This document shows, in pieces, positions 10,875 through 23,609 of a DNA stretch of 64,000 bases (its first letter is position 1; each line of letters begins with the position of its first letter). Both the position numbers and the translations under genes were made by a program. This DNA is from Haemaphysalis longicornis (taxonomy: Eukaryota; Arthropoda; Arachnida; Ixodida; Ixodidae): contig CM023457.1 of assembly GCA_013339765.2 (NCBI GenBank), forward strand, positions 80,286,192 to 80,350,191, read 5' to 3'. The notes under the pieces are model-generated. The model worked only from the letters and a program-made list of their open reading frames with translations. It did not search any database and was not told the DNA's origin.

Positions 10875-11894
10875 GCCCATTAAGTGCCCAGCACCTAATA
10901 TTCCGGTGGAAGCAGCAGAAGTTCTTTATTAACACGGAAATTAGCAAAAGCGTGCCCATGTTCTAAACAGGCCATGCTTCACGGCATCCACTCAACGATT
11001 GCCCTGCGTCTCTGCCTCTATACAGATTACGGTTGAATTCCGCACTCGCAATCCTGGATGTATTCACAATTATGAACTCAACAAGAAGGAGTCTATTAGA
11101 ACTGTTACCACTGAAGCAACTGAGCTCGCCTAGCTGTTCTTGCTATGAAGGAAACAATGAGAGAGACATTGAAGCAGCTGTTAAACATTTGATCATTATG
11201 TCCTGATTATGCTACGCTGCGAAAGGTACTTTGTCCACTTTGCGTGCACGCGTGCCAGAACAGTCCGGGTGTGTCGTGCTGTTCTGAAGTTACCTTGACA
11301 TACCCTGATTTTCGGGCTTTTGGATGATATCAGCGCGTATACACTTCAAGACTAGCAAAATGAAACTAAGAACTTACTCATGTGTGTGCTTTTAGATCCG
11401 CTTGAGCTAGCCGCCAGTCATACCAGGGATGCTAGCGAGCACATATGTAGCGTATAAACTAATTAAGTACGAGTAATAAGAGCGTAGCATTGAGAAAAGG
11501 CTGCAGGACATTGATTGACTAATTTCAAACCATCAATGTAGATACCAAGTCATCTCCTACTCCCACGTACGTGCAAGCATAGCAGCAACAATAAAAGGCA
11601 GCGCGGTTCAGTGCAATAATTTATTTTATTTTGGCTATGACTCGGAGCGAGAGAGAGAGAGAAAAACACTTGCTTGAGCTTTATGTGATATAACGGGCTG
11701 TAGTAACCCTTATCTTGTGCGGGGTGGCGGCTTGGGTATCTCTGTTGATCATGGTGGTTTGCACCTCTGGGTCTTGGATCCCCGTTCCCCCTTAAACAGC
11801 TTTCATGAGTGTCTCAAAATCAGCAACCCTCAAATTTCTCTTTTGAAAAAATTCTCCCACACATTATATCGGTCCTTTTCAAGGCACAGAACGT
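10875..11894. other. Gene-free stretch
   Basis: Ordinary AT-rich intergenic sequence. A GA-dinucleotide patch lies near 11650. No recognisable gene or repeat end. Confidence 0.45.
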
Positions 11895-11994
11895 TCACTC
11901 CCGCTCTTTCCGTCTCGCAGGACGCGGGTTCGATTCCGGGCCGCGGTGGCCGCTTTCTGATGGAAGCGAAAAGCGAAAACGCCCGTGCGCTCTA
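11895..11994 (+). mobile_element. tRNA-derived SINE fragment (Ruka-like)
   Basis: Contains a pol III B-box (GGTTCGATTCC) followed by a GGCCGCGGTGGCCGC block and the GATGGAAGCGAAAAGCGAAA region that also occurs, inverted, at 25.4-25.65 kb and 34.8 kb. The A-box half is missing or decayed. It abuts the 5' end of the LINE that follows. Similar tRNA-related SINEs are known in ticks; the family name is from memory and unverified. Confidence 0.65.
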
Positions 11995-14960
11995 GAACGT
12001 CGTAGCAGCGGACGTGGCCACCGATGAAGCCATAGGGACTGACTCTCCTGGCCATCACCACCATCTCTGGCATCGAGGTGATCCCCCGCGAGCCGTTGTC
12101 GAGCTGCCCGGGTGTCATCGTGGTCGACAACATGGCGATCACGGCCGAGGCAGTCGTCTCCATGCAGCCTCGAGGCGCCCGTGTCAGTGCAGTCGGCTAT
12201 TCGCAAGGGACCTGCACCCACCCCCTTACGGAGGTAGCGCTGCACATGCTCCGACGGCCAGTGAGGACGTGTCGACCGTGACCTATGCAGTGCGACTGGT
12301 GCGGCGGGCTCGCCCATGCCACAGCGGGCTGCAATCGCGAGAGGAGGTGCTGGCGATGCGGGGGCTCCTAGGCAGTGTGCAAGGCAGCGAAGCCTTTCTG
12401 CGCTAACTATGGGGGCCCCCACGCCGTGCTCGACCGGGCTGTTCGCACTGGTAGGAAGAACTCCGAGTGTGTGCTTCCCAAGCACAGTTGCGACCTACCT
12501 CTAGTGTGGACGCTCGAGCGGCCATGCGGACGGCCGCGCAGCTCGAGACGCCCCTTGTCGCACCTGCTACGACGTTGCCCCAGCACCCAGGCAGCAGCAG
12601 CCGCAGCCAGAACGCCGGATGGCAGCAGTGGCACCACGGCAACCAAGTAGCCCAAATCCAGCAGCAGCAGAGCAGCCAGGCACCCCTAGCGCGGACGACA
12701 CGAAGGCGGTGGAGCCTGCGACAGCAGCAGGAACACCTAGCGCTTGTCCTTCGCAGCATGGGTGAGCTGCTGCCTGTTGACGATCCCCTCCGTTCCCTGT
12801 GCGTTCAGGCTGTGTAGGTACGACCACACACCGAGCCCCAGCATGGCCAGGAGCCGCCGCAAAAGCCTCCAGTGCCCACTGTGCTGCAGTGGAACGATAA
12901 TGCGCTCCGCTGCGTGCCTACCTTCTGTGCCCACATTCAGTGGCTCTGCAAGCGAGTTATTTTCGTGCGGGATGATGGCTCCGGGTTCATGCTGCCGGGC
13001 TGCACGGACTACAGCAGTCCCAGGGCGTGTGACAGCACGCAGTGCTCGCAGTGGTGTGCGGCGACCCCTTCCCCTTCCCCAGTAACCTCGCGGGCATCAC
13101 CATGTACGCAATAACGTGCACCACACGGTGCTGGATATCAGTTCAATGACGACGGTGAGGGAGTATCTGACAGTGACGCAGCGGTTCGGTGCGGGTGGTG
13201 ACGTGACTGTACGCAGCGTGTACGTGCGCCCCAGTCGATCCTGGGACTCGGGCCTCCTGGATCAGCTCGTGCCTTCTGCGCAGCCCCGCATGTCCTCTGT
13301 GGCGACTACAACGCGCACTACACTTTGGGGGGGATGGCCGGACGGACTCTCGCCGAGAACACCTCAGGGACGCCATGCTGCGCCTCAACCTGACTGCGCT
13401 GAACACCGGTTAGGCGAGGCCACAGCACTGCCACGGCCATAAGCATCAGCCTGGTGTCAGCCGGGGTTGAGGCCACCTAAAGACGGGAGCGTAGCACGTG
13501 GGGCTCTGACCACTACCAACCGCACATCGCAGTCGCAACAACCGGCAAACCGGGCAGGCGACCCGCAATGCACCACGTCACCCGCTGGGACCACTTCTGG
13601 CGCTACCGCGCTGAAGAGGACCTGGGGGAGGGAGAGGAGCTGTTCGCGGGCCTGGTTCATTGTGCCAGATAAGCCACGACGAGCTGCTCTGTCACCAAGG
13701 GCACCACCACGCCGTACCTGAAGCTTCTACTGCTGCGAGCGGAGTGGAACTGGGCATAGGAAAAGGCGCAGCGCTCTGGAGCCATGGCTCAGTGGATGGC
13801 GTACCGCCGCGTCGACGCGGCCTGTCGGTGGCGCGCCAACCGCCTCAACAGGCAGTGGCGGGTCGAGCTGGGGGGGCTGACTTACACTTGCCCCTATGGG
13901 GAATTTCCCAGTCGGTTCTCAAGCCCCGCGGAAACCACAACCCCATGGCAGCCCTGACCACCAGGAAGCAAGCCAGATACGAGGAGTTGGACGAGTTCGC
14001 GGAGCCCTTCCTGCCGCCACTGCAGGCGGCAGCTGGGCCTGTGGTTGCTGCGCCAGAGGAGCCCGATGGACGCCACCGGCTCAACGACGCCCCCATCCCG
14101 GACGCCGAACTCCGCAAAACGATAGCTAGCTGCAAGCGCAAGTCGGCGGTAGGAGCCAATGACTTCGCCTATACCATGCATGTGCTGCGCGACCTGGACG
14201 GTGTGAGGTTCGCGAGGCCCCTGGCAGCCTACAATCACGTCTGGGAGACGGGGCGTCTCCGCCTGACCGGCTACTGGTCATCCTGCGGCTGCTCCCCAAA
14301 CCAGGCCGGAGTTTCGGGGCAGTCACGGCGTACCGCCCCGTTGTCCTCACCTCCTACAGCTGCAAGCTGCTGGAGCGGGCAGCCCTATGCAGGATGAAGG
14401 CCATCACTGCGGGAAATGATTTCATCGCGGAGCAGCTCACGGGCTTCCGGAGTCACCGGGCTGTGACTGACTCAATTTCCGACATAGTAGGGGCGCTAGA
14501 GCACGGTTCCGGGCTGCCAGGCAACCGTGGTGCTTCTTGACGTCAAGGGCGCGTTTGACAACCTGAGATGCCCCTCCATCTCCCTGGCCATGGAGGAGTC
14601 CAGCATGCAAGTAAGCTGTGGGGCTTTGTTGGTGCGTTCCTGACGGGCCGCACGGCGCAGGTGCAAGTGCGCAACGCCCTGTCGGCGCCCCGACCAGTGG
14701 ATTTGGGCATCCTACAGGGCTCAGTCATCAGCCCCTTCTTCAACCTGGTCATTGCGGCACTGCCAGACTGCACACAATGTGCACATGTCTGTGTACGCCG
14801 ACCATGTGACCCTTGGGCGCTGGGCCCCAAGGCTGGCTGCATAGGAGCCGTGTAGCAGTTGCAGTCAGCCCTGGACGCGGTGGGAAGCAAGCTGGCCAAA
14901 GTCAGCCTGCAACTGTCGCCCTTGATGGCGGGGTGCACCGAAACAAGGTCCCCCTAGAGT
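11995..14960 (+). mobile_element. Degraded non-LTR retrotransposon with ORF1, endonuclease and RT regions
   Basis: An R1/I-type layout spread over all three forward frames by many indels. The ORF1 end, ~12284-12390, reads CDWCGGLAHATAGC (C-x2-C-x4-H-x4-C) and the start of a second knuckle, CWRCGG, followed by an internal stop. An endonuclease-like segment lies around 12870-13450 (starts LQWNDNALR). RT: a CKRKSAVGANDF segment near 14135; VVLLDVKGAFDNL near 14525; LTGRTAQVQVRN and LGILQGSVISPFFNLV near 14640-14750; and the catalytic box as YADHVTL near 14800, where the second Asp of YADD is His. It cannot encode active protein. GC is about 60-65%, far above the flanks. Confidence 0.85.
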
Positions 14961-15370
14961 ATAAACCACATTCACACAAAACAGCAAAACGGACGCTTGT
15001 GGCGAGAAGTCGATCGGCGTTGTTTACATTGCCCGTCGCACTGCGCGGGTTCATCGCTGTCGCCTTTTCGCTTCATTTCAAGGGAACCGAGATAAACTAT
15101 TTTTTCGTCAGACTCCTCGCGACCTTTTTAAAATGTTGCGGCGCCGTAGACCCAACAATACGTACAGAAATGCGCACTACTAGCTCGACTTTTTCACGAC
15201 GACTGCGGAATCTCCGCCCGGTAAGCCGCTCTTTCGGGGTGAGCAACATCCGATTTTCGACGGGGCCGCTGTACGGCCGCGCTGCGGTCGCGCTCGAAAC
15301 ACCAGCTCACGGAGCCTATATAGAGGAACTCTATACTGTATAACTGCCCCAGCTTTGCAGGTTTGGGAAG

Positions 15371-15415
15371 TTTTTTTTTTTTTTTTTTTTTGGGGGGGGG
15401 GGGGGGGAGGGGGGG
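15371..15415 (+). repeat. Homopolymer junction: T-run then G-run
   Basis: About 20 consecutive T are followed by about 24 positions of nearly pure G. Such tracts are prone to slippage and to assembly error. Confidence 0.9.
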
Positions 15416-15927
15416 TTGTAAATACGTTTTTTTTCCTCTTTCTACCCTCCTATATCTATTCTTGCTCCCTGGTTCCAGGCAATGCACCTGCCCTTCGCGT
15501 CTGCGCGGATCCCAGAAGTCCAGAAGTCGCAGCGCCTGGCCTGCCGTGTTGCCTCCGCTCGGAACCTCCATTGCGATGCGTCATGCAGGCGCCAAAAGCT
15601 TCTAGTTTGCACCCAGTGCAATCAACTTTGTAACCCTTATCAATCCTTTCTTCCCTCCTTGACCATTCCATTGTGTCGACACTTAAAAGGATTGTGCCTC
15701 TCGGGTGCACCAGTAACCGCTATACGATGTCAACACGAAGATGCCGCTAGTAGCCGGACCAGCTCCCGGACTGTTCAAAACGAAATTCTATACATCTAGG
15801 GATATGCGAGTTTTTCATGTCACGAAAACTCCTGTCGCTGCACGCGCCGAGGCGGTGACAAACTACCGTACTGGTGTGGGTGCTACCACCAGGGTTTTAT
15901 ACACACCCCCCAGAAGGACTTCGACAA

Positions 15928-16030
15928 CCCCCCCCCCCCCCCAAAAGATTCCACAACCACAAGCACCCTGCCTAGGGATTTATACAACACCTCCCCAAAC
16001 ATCCCACCGACACCCCCCCCCCCCCCCCCC
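15928..16030 (+). repeat. Two poly(C) runs separated by ~70 bases
   Basis: C runs at 15928-15942 and 16012-16030 in a C/A-rich stretch. Low-complexity DNA; open frames through it are Pro-rich artefacts. Confidence 0.85.
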
Positions 16031-16699
16031 AAAATCGAAATTCTGCATAAACCCCTGGCTACCACCACCAAAGTCACACGCATTTGAAAAAATCAGAGCC
16101 TTTCCTTTAAAAAAAATAATTAAAACACGAAGCTTTCTCGCATACAACCTGAGTGATAGTCAAAGTCAAATGTCAAACTGCTTCGACAGTGTCGGATTGG
16201 CGCAATCAGATAGACGTTGAGCTCGTAAAGCGCACTCGGGTTTGATTGCGACCATGGAAGGCCTCCTTTTTTGGGGGGGCACTTGATGTGCCTGCGTAAA
16301 CCCACTGTGAAAGTAAATTTCCTGCAGCGCGTTTTGGCTGCAACGATGGACGGCACCTGTGAGGCGAACAATGCCATCAGTGGGACATAGAAAGCTTCGT
16401 TCATCAACAATGTTTCATGAAATCTATCGTGTAAAGTTGACTTTCCAGAGCGTTTCACTCTTACAAACGATGCCCTCAGTGAGGCATAGACAGATTCGGT
16501 TTGAAGAACGATTTGAACCTCAAGTTTATATGTCCCATCCCTATAGCACTATCGATGTTCACAACACCGTCTCATTGTCGGCATTGAAAGCGTTTGCATG
16601 TCGAATTTCCTCCAACTCCTTGGGACGGCGGTCCACGTTCGCACCGCTCCCTTTTTGTAGGCGTTCCAAGCGCTTTCGTGCCACAATTTCTCAGGCTCC

Positions 16700-17527
16700 T
16701 TAAAAGGGCCATGCAGACAAAACACAAGTTTAGTTCATTAGAATTGTACTGATGCCACTTTTAACGCACACTTCGCTCAAATAAGCTATATTATAATTAG
16801 AAAAAAGGGAATGGCCATGCGACCCACTCACCCATTTCCCACAACAGAACCTATGATGTCACATGCCCTGCTGTGCGATTTGCTGAGCCCGCCAAACGCA
16901 AACTAGGCAAGGCTTATAAGCTTGCCAAATGAGCTATTTGCGGTTAAATGTAATGCACATTCATTTTACAGTAGTAAAAATGGTGCGATAAACAATGAAA
17001 GTTGCGCAAATACACGTAAAGTACTGATGCGCACTGCTGTTGGTACTGGGCGCACTATGCTGCCTGTTTTAGCTGCACAATTGGTCCGCCGCTTCAGAGT
17101 AGTCTTGCACAACACTGGCCGAATGGTGCAAGCGACGTCTGACGTGACCCTTTTTGCTGAGCACACCCCATGTTTCACAAAACGATTACTTTCTACTGTA
17201 ACAAAAAGTCAGGTGCAAATACGGTCAAAAGAAAGCAACGGCGGACAACGGTCCGTAGCCAAATATGGTAGCGCCATCTGGGAGGTCTGACGGCAAGCAA
17301 AGCTGCAGAACCGAATGACGCAGTAGAAGTTCGTTTGAATACCTGCCTTTATGACTTCATGGCAAATGTCACGGAAACACGCAATTTAGCAGGATAATCA
17401 AAATTTTAACCCAAACTATTTCTCATTGAAGACACATCTTTTGCTGCCAGACAAGTGCTGGGGACACTATTTGAAAAAAATCTTTTGAATAAAACTAACT
17501 TGTATTTTGTCTGCATGTCCCCTTTAA
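16700..17527. mobile_element. TTAA-bounded element, 0.83 kb
   Basis: Left end TTAAAAGGGCCATGCAGACA, right end reverse-complemented TTAAAGGGGACATGCAGACA. Inverted repeats then continue with AAA(C/T)ACAAGTT, about 30 bp in all. Both ends carry TTAA, the target site used by piggyBac-type transposases, although the adjacent bases are not the usual CCC. The ends resemble those at 34875-35391 and 60143-60658 (GCC/CATGAAGAC, AATACAAGTT). The interior has no recognisable transposase, so it would be non-autonomous. Confidence 0.65.
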
Positions 17528-18945
17528 CGTGAAACAATCACTCTGCTTCCAAGACAAACAGCATATTTCTGCCCCTCCGCGGGCTCCGGCCTTAACTCCC
17601 ACAGCTTCATTTCACAATCAATACTTTTGTGCATCTAATACAATTTCTTTTTCAGAGATGCTGCTTTTTGGGTGAAGCGTTTCAGTGCCAACAAGTCTTT
17701 TCCTTTCCCCTTCTCGAGCTCATAATTTACTTAATTATCAACCCAGAGGGTGTCAAAATCACGGAATAGTTTGTTCTGGGGTCCATTTTCAAGCCGGTGA
17801 AAGCATTGTGCCGCGCGACGGCAAAATCGTGAGAAACGAATCAGATTAATGCAGGTACAAGAAAAGAAAAATACCGCTTCCATCGGTTGCTGAAGGGCAT
17901 TTATTTCATGACTTTCCTCCTCAACCAGAGCAGACTGGCAGATGAACCACCACCAGCTGGTGTGACGATCAGGATACATTAGTACGTTTCTTGAGGCAAA
18001 GAGTATACGAAATGTGTTCATTGATCAAGAGGAAGTACGCGGGGCTAAATGGGTTTATGACATGCAAAAACAAAAGGCAAAAAAAAGATCACTATGAAAA
18101 AGGGCCCTGCTACTTCCGTCCCCGAGTCATATTTCGTCCTAACAGAAATGTATGGGCAACAACAAAATGGCAGCAACGATACGGCAACTGAAACCAGCCT
18201 AAACCCAGAGAAAACTATGAACAGCGCGGCAGTGCCTCAACAGTCGAGCACTTTTCAGAGGAGAGCGGTGGGGGAGACAGAAGAAAAGAGCTGAAATGCA
18301 CAATCCTCACTAGAGGAACACATTCATACATGAGAAAGCACAAAATGATATGCCCACACACACACTGATAACGGAGAGAAAAAAAAAAAAAAAGGAAGCA
18401 GCTGGGGTAGCTGACGCACATTTTGTGTTTGCCCTCCCCAACGCTAGCTCCACTGCCAATGAAATTTCCCTTGAGCAAGACGAATGGGTGGTAACACAAA
18501 GCAGTGCTCAATCGAAACTTTTTGACGAGGAAAGAAAAAAAAAAAAAAAAGCACAGGAACGGCATGAAAGGATCCATTCCCTCAAAACGCTACCAGTCCC
18601 TAGCGGTGATCCGCCGTTCTCTCTTAGCCCACAGGCGACATGTGGCAGCGTGTGGCCGCTCCAGGGTGGTCCTCGGAAGAACAATTCAAAAAGCAAAGAG
18701 CACTGGAAAAAAAAATATATGTGGTAGGGGAAAAAGGAGGAAAAAAAAATGCAAAACACAAGTCACCATGGAGCACAGATGCGGTGGGCCGCGGTGAAGA
18801 CGGTTGCAGGGCGCCACTTGGGCCGCGATGCCTGCCAGGCACCCCGATGTCGAATGTCCCGCAAGACTCGGCCGACCCGAGCATCCACCACCACGCGGCC
18901 TGGCAGGCTTCCCAAGCCAAGCGTGGCCCCGCCAGCGGCGCCCCA
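17528..18945. other. Region 3' of the ELAV-like gene, A-tracts, no gene
   Basis: Contains A runs near 18367 and 18536, and A-rich runs at 18705-18750. On the minus strand these read as T-rich, as expected for a 3' UTR of the ELAV-like gene. The only minus-strand AATAAA noticed is at 17900-17905, about 1 kb after the stop, so a long 3' UTR is possible but unproven. Confidence 0.35.
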
Positions 18946-20006
18946 TTACTTGGGCTGCTTGAAGGAGACCTGCAGTGGCCGGCCCGCGTAGCGGAAGCCG
19001 TTGAGGGCCTCGATGGCCCACACGCAGTCCTGGTAGTTGGCCATGGTGACAAAGCCAAAGCCCTTGGACAGGCCCGTGGCCGTGTCGCGGATGATGTTCA
19101 CCTTGGTCACCGTGCCGTACTGGGCAAAGAGTTGCCACAGCGACTTTTCGTCCGTATCGGTCCCAATGTTGTAGACAAAGAGCACGTGGCCGGCGCCGTC
19201 CGCCGCCGCGGGGGCCATGCCGCCCATCGGGTACTGGTAGGAGCCCGTGAGCGGGTTGTACCGGTACCCGGCCCTGGGCCCCGCGCATGGGGGCCGCCGC
19301 CGGCACCGGGCGGACCGCCAATGAGCTGGCCGGGGCCCCCCGCGGCCCAGCCGGGCGGCCTTAGCTTCTTGGAGTTGTCCTCGGCGAACTTGATCAAGAG
19401 TGGCTCCGTGGCACCCGGCAGAGTCTGGCCCGTCAGCGCCCCCATGGCGGCCTCGGCGTTCTCGCGCAGGTCGTACAGCGCGAAGGCCACCCCCTTGTTG
19501 GCAGCGCCCGAGTCGTCCTTGAGCACCCGGAACTGGATGAGCCGGCCAAAGTCGGCAAACAGCTTCTCGGCCTGCTCGGCCGGGTAGTGCTTGGGGATGC
19601 CACGGATGTACAGGTTGGCGTGCTTGATGGTCTCGCCGCCGGGGCGCGCGTACGCCACCTTGATCTTCTTGTTCTGCAGCTGCAGGCCGTTGAGCGTCTC
19701 AACGGCGCGCGCCGCGTCGCCGGCTCCTTGGTAGTCCACGAAGCCAAAGCCGTAGCTGTAGCCGGTCGCCTTGTGGCGCACTATCTTGGACGACTTGATG
19801 GGACCGATGCTGGTGAAAAGGCTGCGGAACTCCTCGTCCGTCAGGCCCTGCGGCAGGTAGTTGATGATGAGGTTCGTCTGGCTGTTGTTGGCCCCGTCAC
19901 CTTCCATGGTGCTTCCGTCCTGTTCCAGCGTGCTGCTGCTGCCCGTCGCGTCTCTGCTTTCCTCAAGGCCCTCGCTGCTTCTTCCGGTCACCTCGGTGCC
20001 TGGCAA
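18946..20006 (-). CDS. ELAV/Hu-family RNA-binding protein, intronless, one frameshift
   Basis: Binds U/AU-rich RNA through three RRMs and controls splicing, poly(A) choice or stability of target mRNAs. RRM1 begins at NLIINYLP (RNP2) with YGFGFVDY (RNP1). RRM2 has NLYIRGIP and a KGVAFALY RNP1, weaker than the usual KGVGFI. The hinge is Gly/Pro-rich. RRM3 has LFVYNI and KGFGFVTM, ending QVSFKQPK just before the stop at 18946. RRM1 and RRM2 lie in one frame from Met 20006 (a second Met at 19907 starts closer to the usual ELAV N-terminus). RRM3 is in another frame, open downstream of ~19270. The net shift is one missing base (or two extra) in a G/C-run-rich hinge at ~19260-19330. All else is intact, ~353 codons, normal family length. 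Introns are absent although ELAV-family genes usually have them, so a retrogene origin is likely. The shift may be an assembly error or a real lesion. Confidence 0.85.
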
Positions 20007-20462
20007 TGCGGCCAGCAGCTCTCGGGGGGACGACGACGACGACGCTGAGGCCGGCTGTGGTCACCAACAGAGTTGTCGACCGGGGAGCGTCGCTGCTTCA
20101 CCACTCTTGAGACTGCATTGCCAGGCCGCAGGCGGCGAGAGGAAGACAGGAGGGCCCCCGACACGAACGCAGCAGCAGCGATGGCGGTGTGGAAAAGATG
20201 ATGGGTCCAGGCCGGTAAAAAAATGCCAAGAAAAAAAAAAGAACAAAAAAAATTACGAAGAAAAAAAAACGAGTAAAAAAACACTGGCTGCAAAAGAGTA
20301 AGAGAAGTGGGAAGGGAGGGCACGGTTATCAGGCGGTTTTTCGCACAGTCTTTCACCATCAAGATAAAAAAAAAAGGCATCGAAAAAACAGTTGGGGCCA
20401 GGGAAAAAACTGCAAAAGAAGGGGAGGACAAGGGTTGTCACGGTGGCACACGTTCTTTCCAA

Positions 20463-20468
20463 TTTATA
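20463..20468 (-). promoter_or_regulatory. TATAAA-like box upstream of the ELAV-like gene
   Basis: On the minus strand CTTATAAATT lies about 457 bases before the first Met. The spacer is A/T-tract rich, so this could be a chance match; it is offered only as the best core-promoter candidate. Confidence 0.2.
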
Positions 20469-23400
20469 AGCCCCCATGCACTATAAGTGCGAGTAGCAAC
20501 ACAATTTCAACAAAGAGCCTTTACCGAAAAGTTCACTTTCAAACGCTAGATGCCATTGGCGCAATTTTCTAGCCCGACACTAGTGATCGTCCGAGAAGCA
20601 CTAAAACACATTTATTGCGATGATTGTGGGAGATGGGGGGGGGGGATGCAGAGATGGTGAATGATGTCTTGTTCCATTAATAGTGGGCACAGTAAAATTC
20701 TTACCACCCTCGATATTCATGACTGCGCCTTGGACATTTTCACACTCAGACGAAGCAGTTATCGCAACACTAGGATATCCAGATAGTATCTAGAGATTCC
20801 TTTGAGTATCACCATTTCTGCATCACGAAGCATTCAGAAAATCTCAGAATTGACACATCTTAATGGCAAACTGAACATACCGTTGTACTCTGGAATGCAT
20901 GGTCATCTCATTATTCATTTTTCGAGGTACTAAAAGCCCCCACAATTTTTCCCTTTTTCGTAAGTAGGAGCCAGACCTACTTTCTATACCCAAATTTTTA
21001 CAGCCCCTCGTTTTCTTTCTACAGTTGGCAGTGTACGGCTAAGCACGCACTGAAAGGCGGCCACCTAGGTAATTGTCACCCACCATAAGGCATACATGTG
21101 TGTCATGGCCTCAGCTTAGTCATACAAAGGGAAAAGAGGTGGAGCCTACTACCTACAAGCGCTCAGATGGGACACCTATCTCTGCAGACCATAAGGCCAG
21201 CCCAAGCGCACTGCAGATCTATGGTTTTGCACTCGAGCCTTCGTGCACAAGCTAAACAGGATTAACTGTGTGCCTGATGCTAACAGAAGTCAGCAAATCA
21301 GACACACAAGGTGTTTTGTTTGCTCAGACAGACCCCACACTGGCTCCCTGAAACAGAGGCGAATTTCCACAGACGTGACATTCTGACCGAATCCATGACA
21401 TCAAGCTTGAAGCAGGAGGGCTGTGGACAAGGCCTGAGCTCAGGGTGCCCCAGGACTAAGGAAGCCACCCCTGAAAACTCCAATTTATTTTTTTTTTCCA
21501 ATACAGAAAGTTTTTCTCTCTCTTTGATTACTGGGCCTGGGACTTTGGTAATGTTTTAGAGACTGCGCTGCCTCGCATGTTTGTGGGTCCCAAAGGCAAG
21601 CAAATGGCGACGCACGAGCAGCTTTGTCACCTGATGTCGACCCTCCCCCACCCACTTGTTTCGCAATGATCAAAGCTGCAACGGACCGGCGCAGTCAAGC
21701 GCCTTGGTTCCTGGAAAGTATATACTTGCACCCCCCGACAGCCTGCACGACACTTTCAGTGGCTACCGAGCATGAGGATGTTGCTGACTGGTGAAGCAGA
21801 TCGTTTTTCCATTGACGGAATAAAACGTGGGTGCCCAGCTTAGGGGCAAAGCCAGAAAAAAATACCTTTGCTTCATCAATGCTCCAAAGTAAACTGTTGG
21901 AAGAGTAAACATCACGAAAAGAGTCAAAATAAGGTTCACAGTCTGCAAAGCTACTTGGGAAGATGCTTTTGTTCAAACGACATGCGAAACAAAATTGCGT
22001 ACTCACTCATATTAGCGACTCAGTTTTATAGTTTGAAATACATAATGCTGCACAAAAATGTATTTCAAAAGACGAAGTTGCCGGAAAAAAAAAAGTATTC
22101 TGGTGTCTGCGACTTCTGCCTGAATTCCGAAATGCCACCTTTTCCGTGTCTGCAGAAGTATATTTGTATTACCGAATAGCTTTTGAAGCATATCTGCCCA
22201 GCCCTACTCTACAGCAGCAGGCACGCTAGGTCTAGTGGTGTACAGCAATCGAGTGGCACGCATCCTGACAGAAATGACTGGTACGCACACGCAACCGAAC
22301 AAAGGCAATGCAAAGGGTCTCTATTCAGCTTCACAAAGGTAAAAGCCAACGCGCTCAATTTCTCTAGTCACAAAATGTATTTCCGCTTCCAGCCACATTG
22401 AGCCAGTGCTAGCCCAGACTTCAATGAAGTTTTTTTTTAAGCTTATACAGGGCAGTGTTTGGAGTTGAAAAAAGCCAAACCAGCAGACTGTCTGTAGTGC
22501 CAGAAGTAGATAACAGACTTTCACAAATCAAACGTCACAATTCAACGTGCTTACTTATCATTACCAGAATATTTCAAAACTGTTTGGCAATAATAATGTA
22601 ATGGAAGCCTTGCGCACATAAAACAAAACAGAAGAACCTATTTAAGGCAGGCATGTGAGCCAGTTCCTGGAACTTCGACATTAGCCAGTGCAAAAAAAGA
22701 TGCGGGGGAGGGGGGGGGGGGAAGAGGACAAGAGTATGATGAGAAGACACACAGAGACGTTAAGTTCTGTCTTTGTGCTCATCCCTTTACTTTTTTTTGC
22801 ACTGGCCAGTGATGCCAAAGTTCATGCTACGCCAACCAAGCTCAAATGTCTGCCTTAAATAAGGCCCTCGTGTTTTCCAACAATGTGCATATATTTTCAT
22901 TGCACAATAAATGTAGAGGAATATATAAGGGAAGTCACGCCTCAGTCTATCCAATTAATAATTCGAATTATTGCTCATATCCAACAGACGTTGGTGCATT
23001 TCCTACACTTTGCTTTCCTGATCCCCTTCAAAATGGTCACCTCAGCATTTGCCTTCATGGGCAGCTATCCAATCTTGAGTGAATAAACAAACAGCACGTA
23101 TACAGTAAATGACTTCTTATTCCAGAGTGCCAAGTTTCAACATTCCAAAGCAAACCCAAGCTTCAGGATGTTTTTAGCAGTACTAAATTTTGAGAAATAG
23201 CATGAGGAACTAAAAATTCCCCTGAAAGAGCTCCTTCCATTTCTCTATTGGCGAGCCCACATTTGCGATACGTTGCTGTGTGCTTTCCTGAAAGTCGACG
23301 CAGGCTATGAAAAACTGCACAACTCATGTAATGCACCTGCAATTGTGCAAGGAGTGATCAGGTACACCTGTCATTATGAAGAAATGAGCCACTTTTGAAC

Positions 23401-23609
23401 GTACACTTTCCCATTGATGTATTACTGAAGCTTGGTGCATGTTGCCTGTTACATTCATGGACTCTTTAAATCAATGTCTTCTACATTTCCTAAGCTCCGA
23501 ACCACTTCGATTGCAAAGGATTAACCGTGTTTAGTGTACCTGCAGGCCACCTATATTGCTTATATGTAAGCTCTCGCCAATGCATCCAATTCAGCACGTC
23601 AAACCAGTG
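20469..23609. other. Gene-free stretch
   Basis: AT-rich intergenic DNA. A G run lies at about 20634-20644 and another near 22708-22721. Short frames show no motifs, splice logic or composition bias. Confidence 0.45.
22684..22809. repeat. Inverted repeat, ~17 bp arms of GCCAGTGCAAAAAAA
   Basis: GCCAGTGCAAAAAAA at 22684 is repeated inverted as TTTTTTTTGCACTGGCC ending near 22809. The ~90-base interior contains a further imperfect palindrome (ACACACAGAGACGTTAAG against the AAGTTCTGTCTTTGTG half). It probably is a small MITE or its remnant. Confidence 0.55.

Larger units (their letters stand above)
14961..16699. other. Intergenic with homopolymer tracts and a TATA-like motif
   Basis: A GC-rich block at ~15120-15340 ends with CCTATATAGAGG, which looks like a core promoter or LTR piece but leads into no recognisable coding sequence. 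It is followed by a T run joined to a G run, then C runs near 15928 and 16012. No supported gene. Confidence 0.4.

Noticed and set aside
18640..19587. 315-codon + frame across the ELAV-like gene
   Set aside because: Shadow of the GC-rich ELAV coding strand; the minus strand carries clear RNP motifs.
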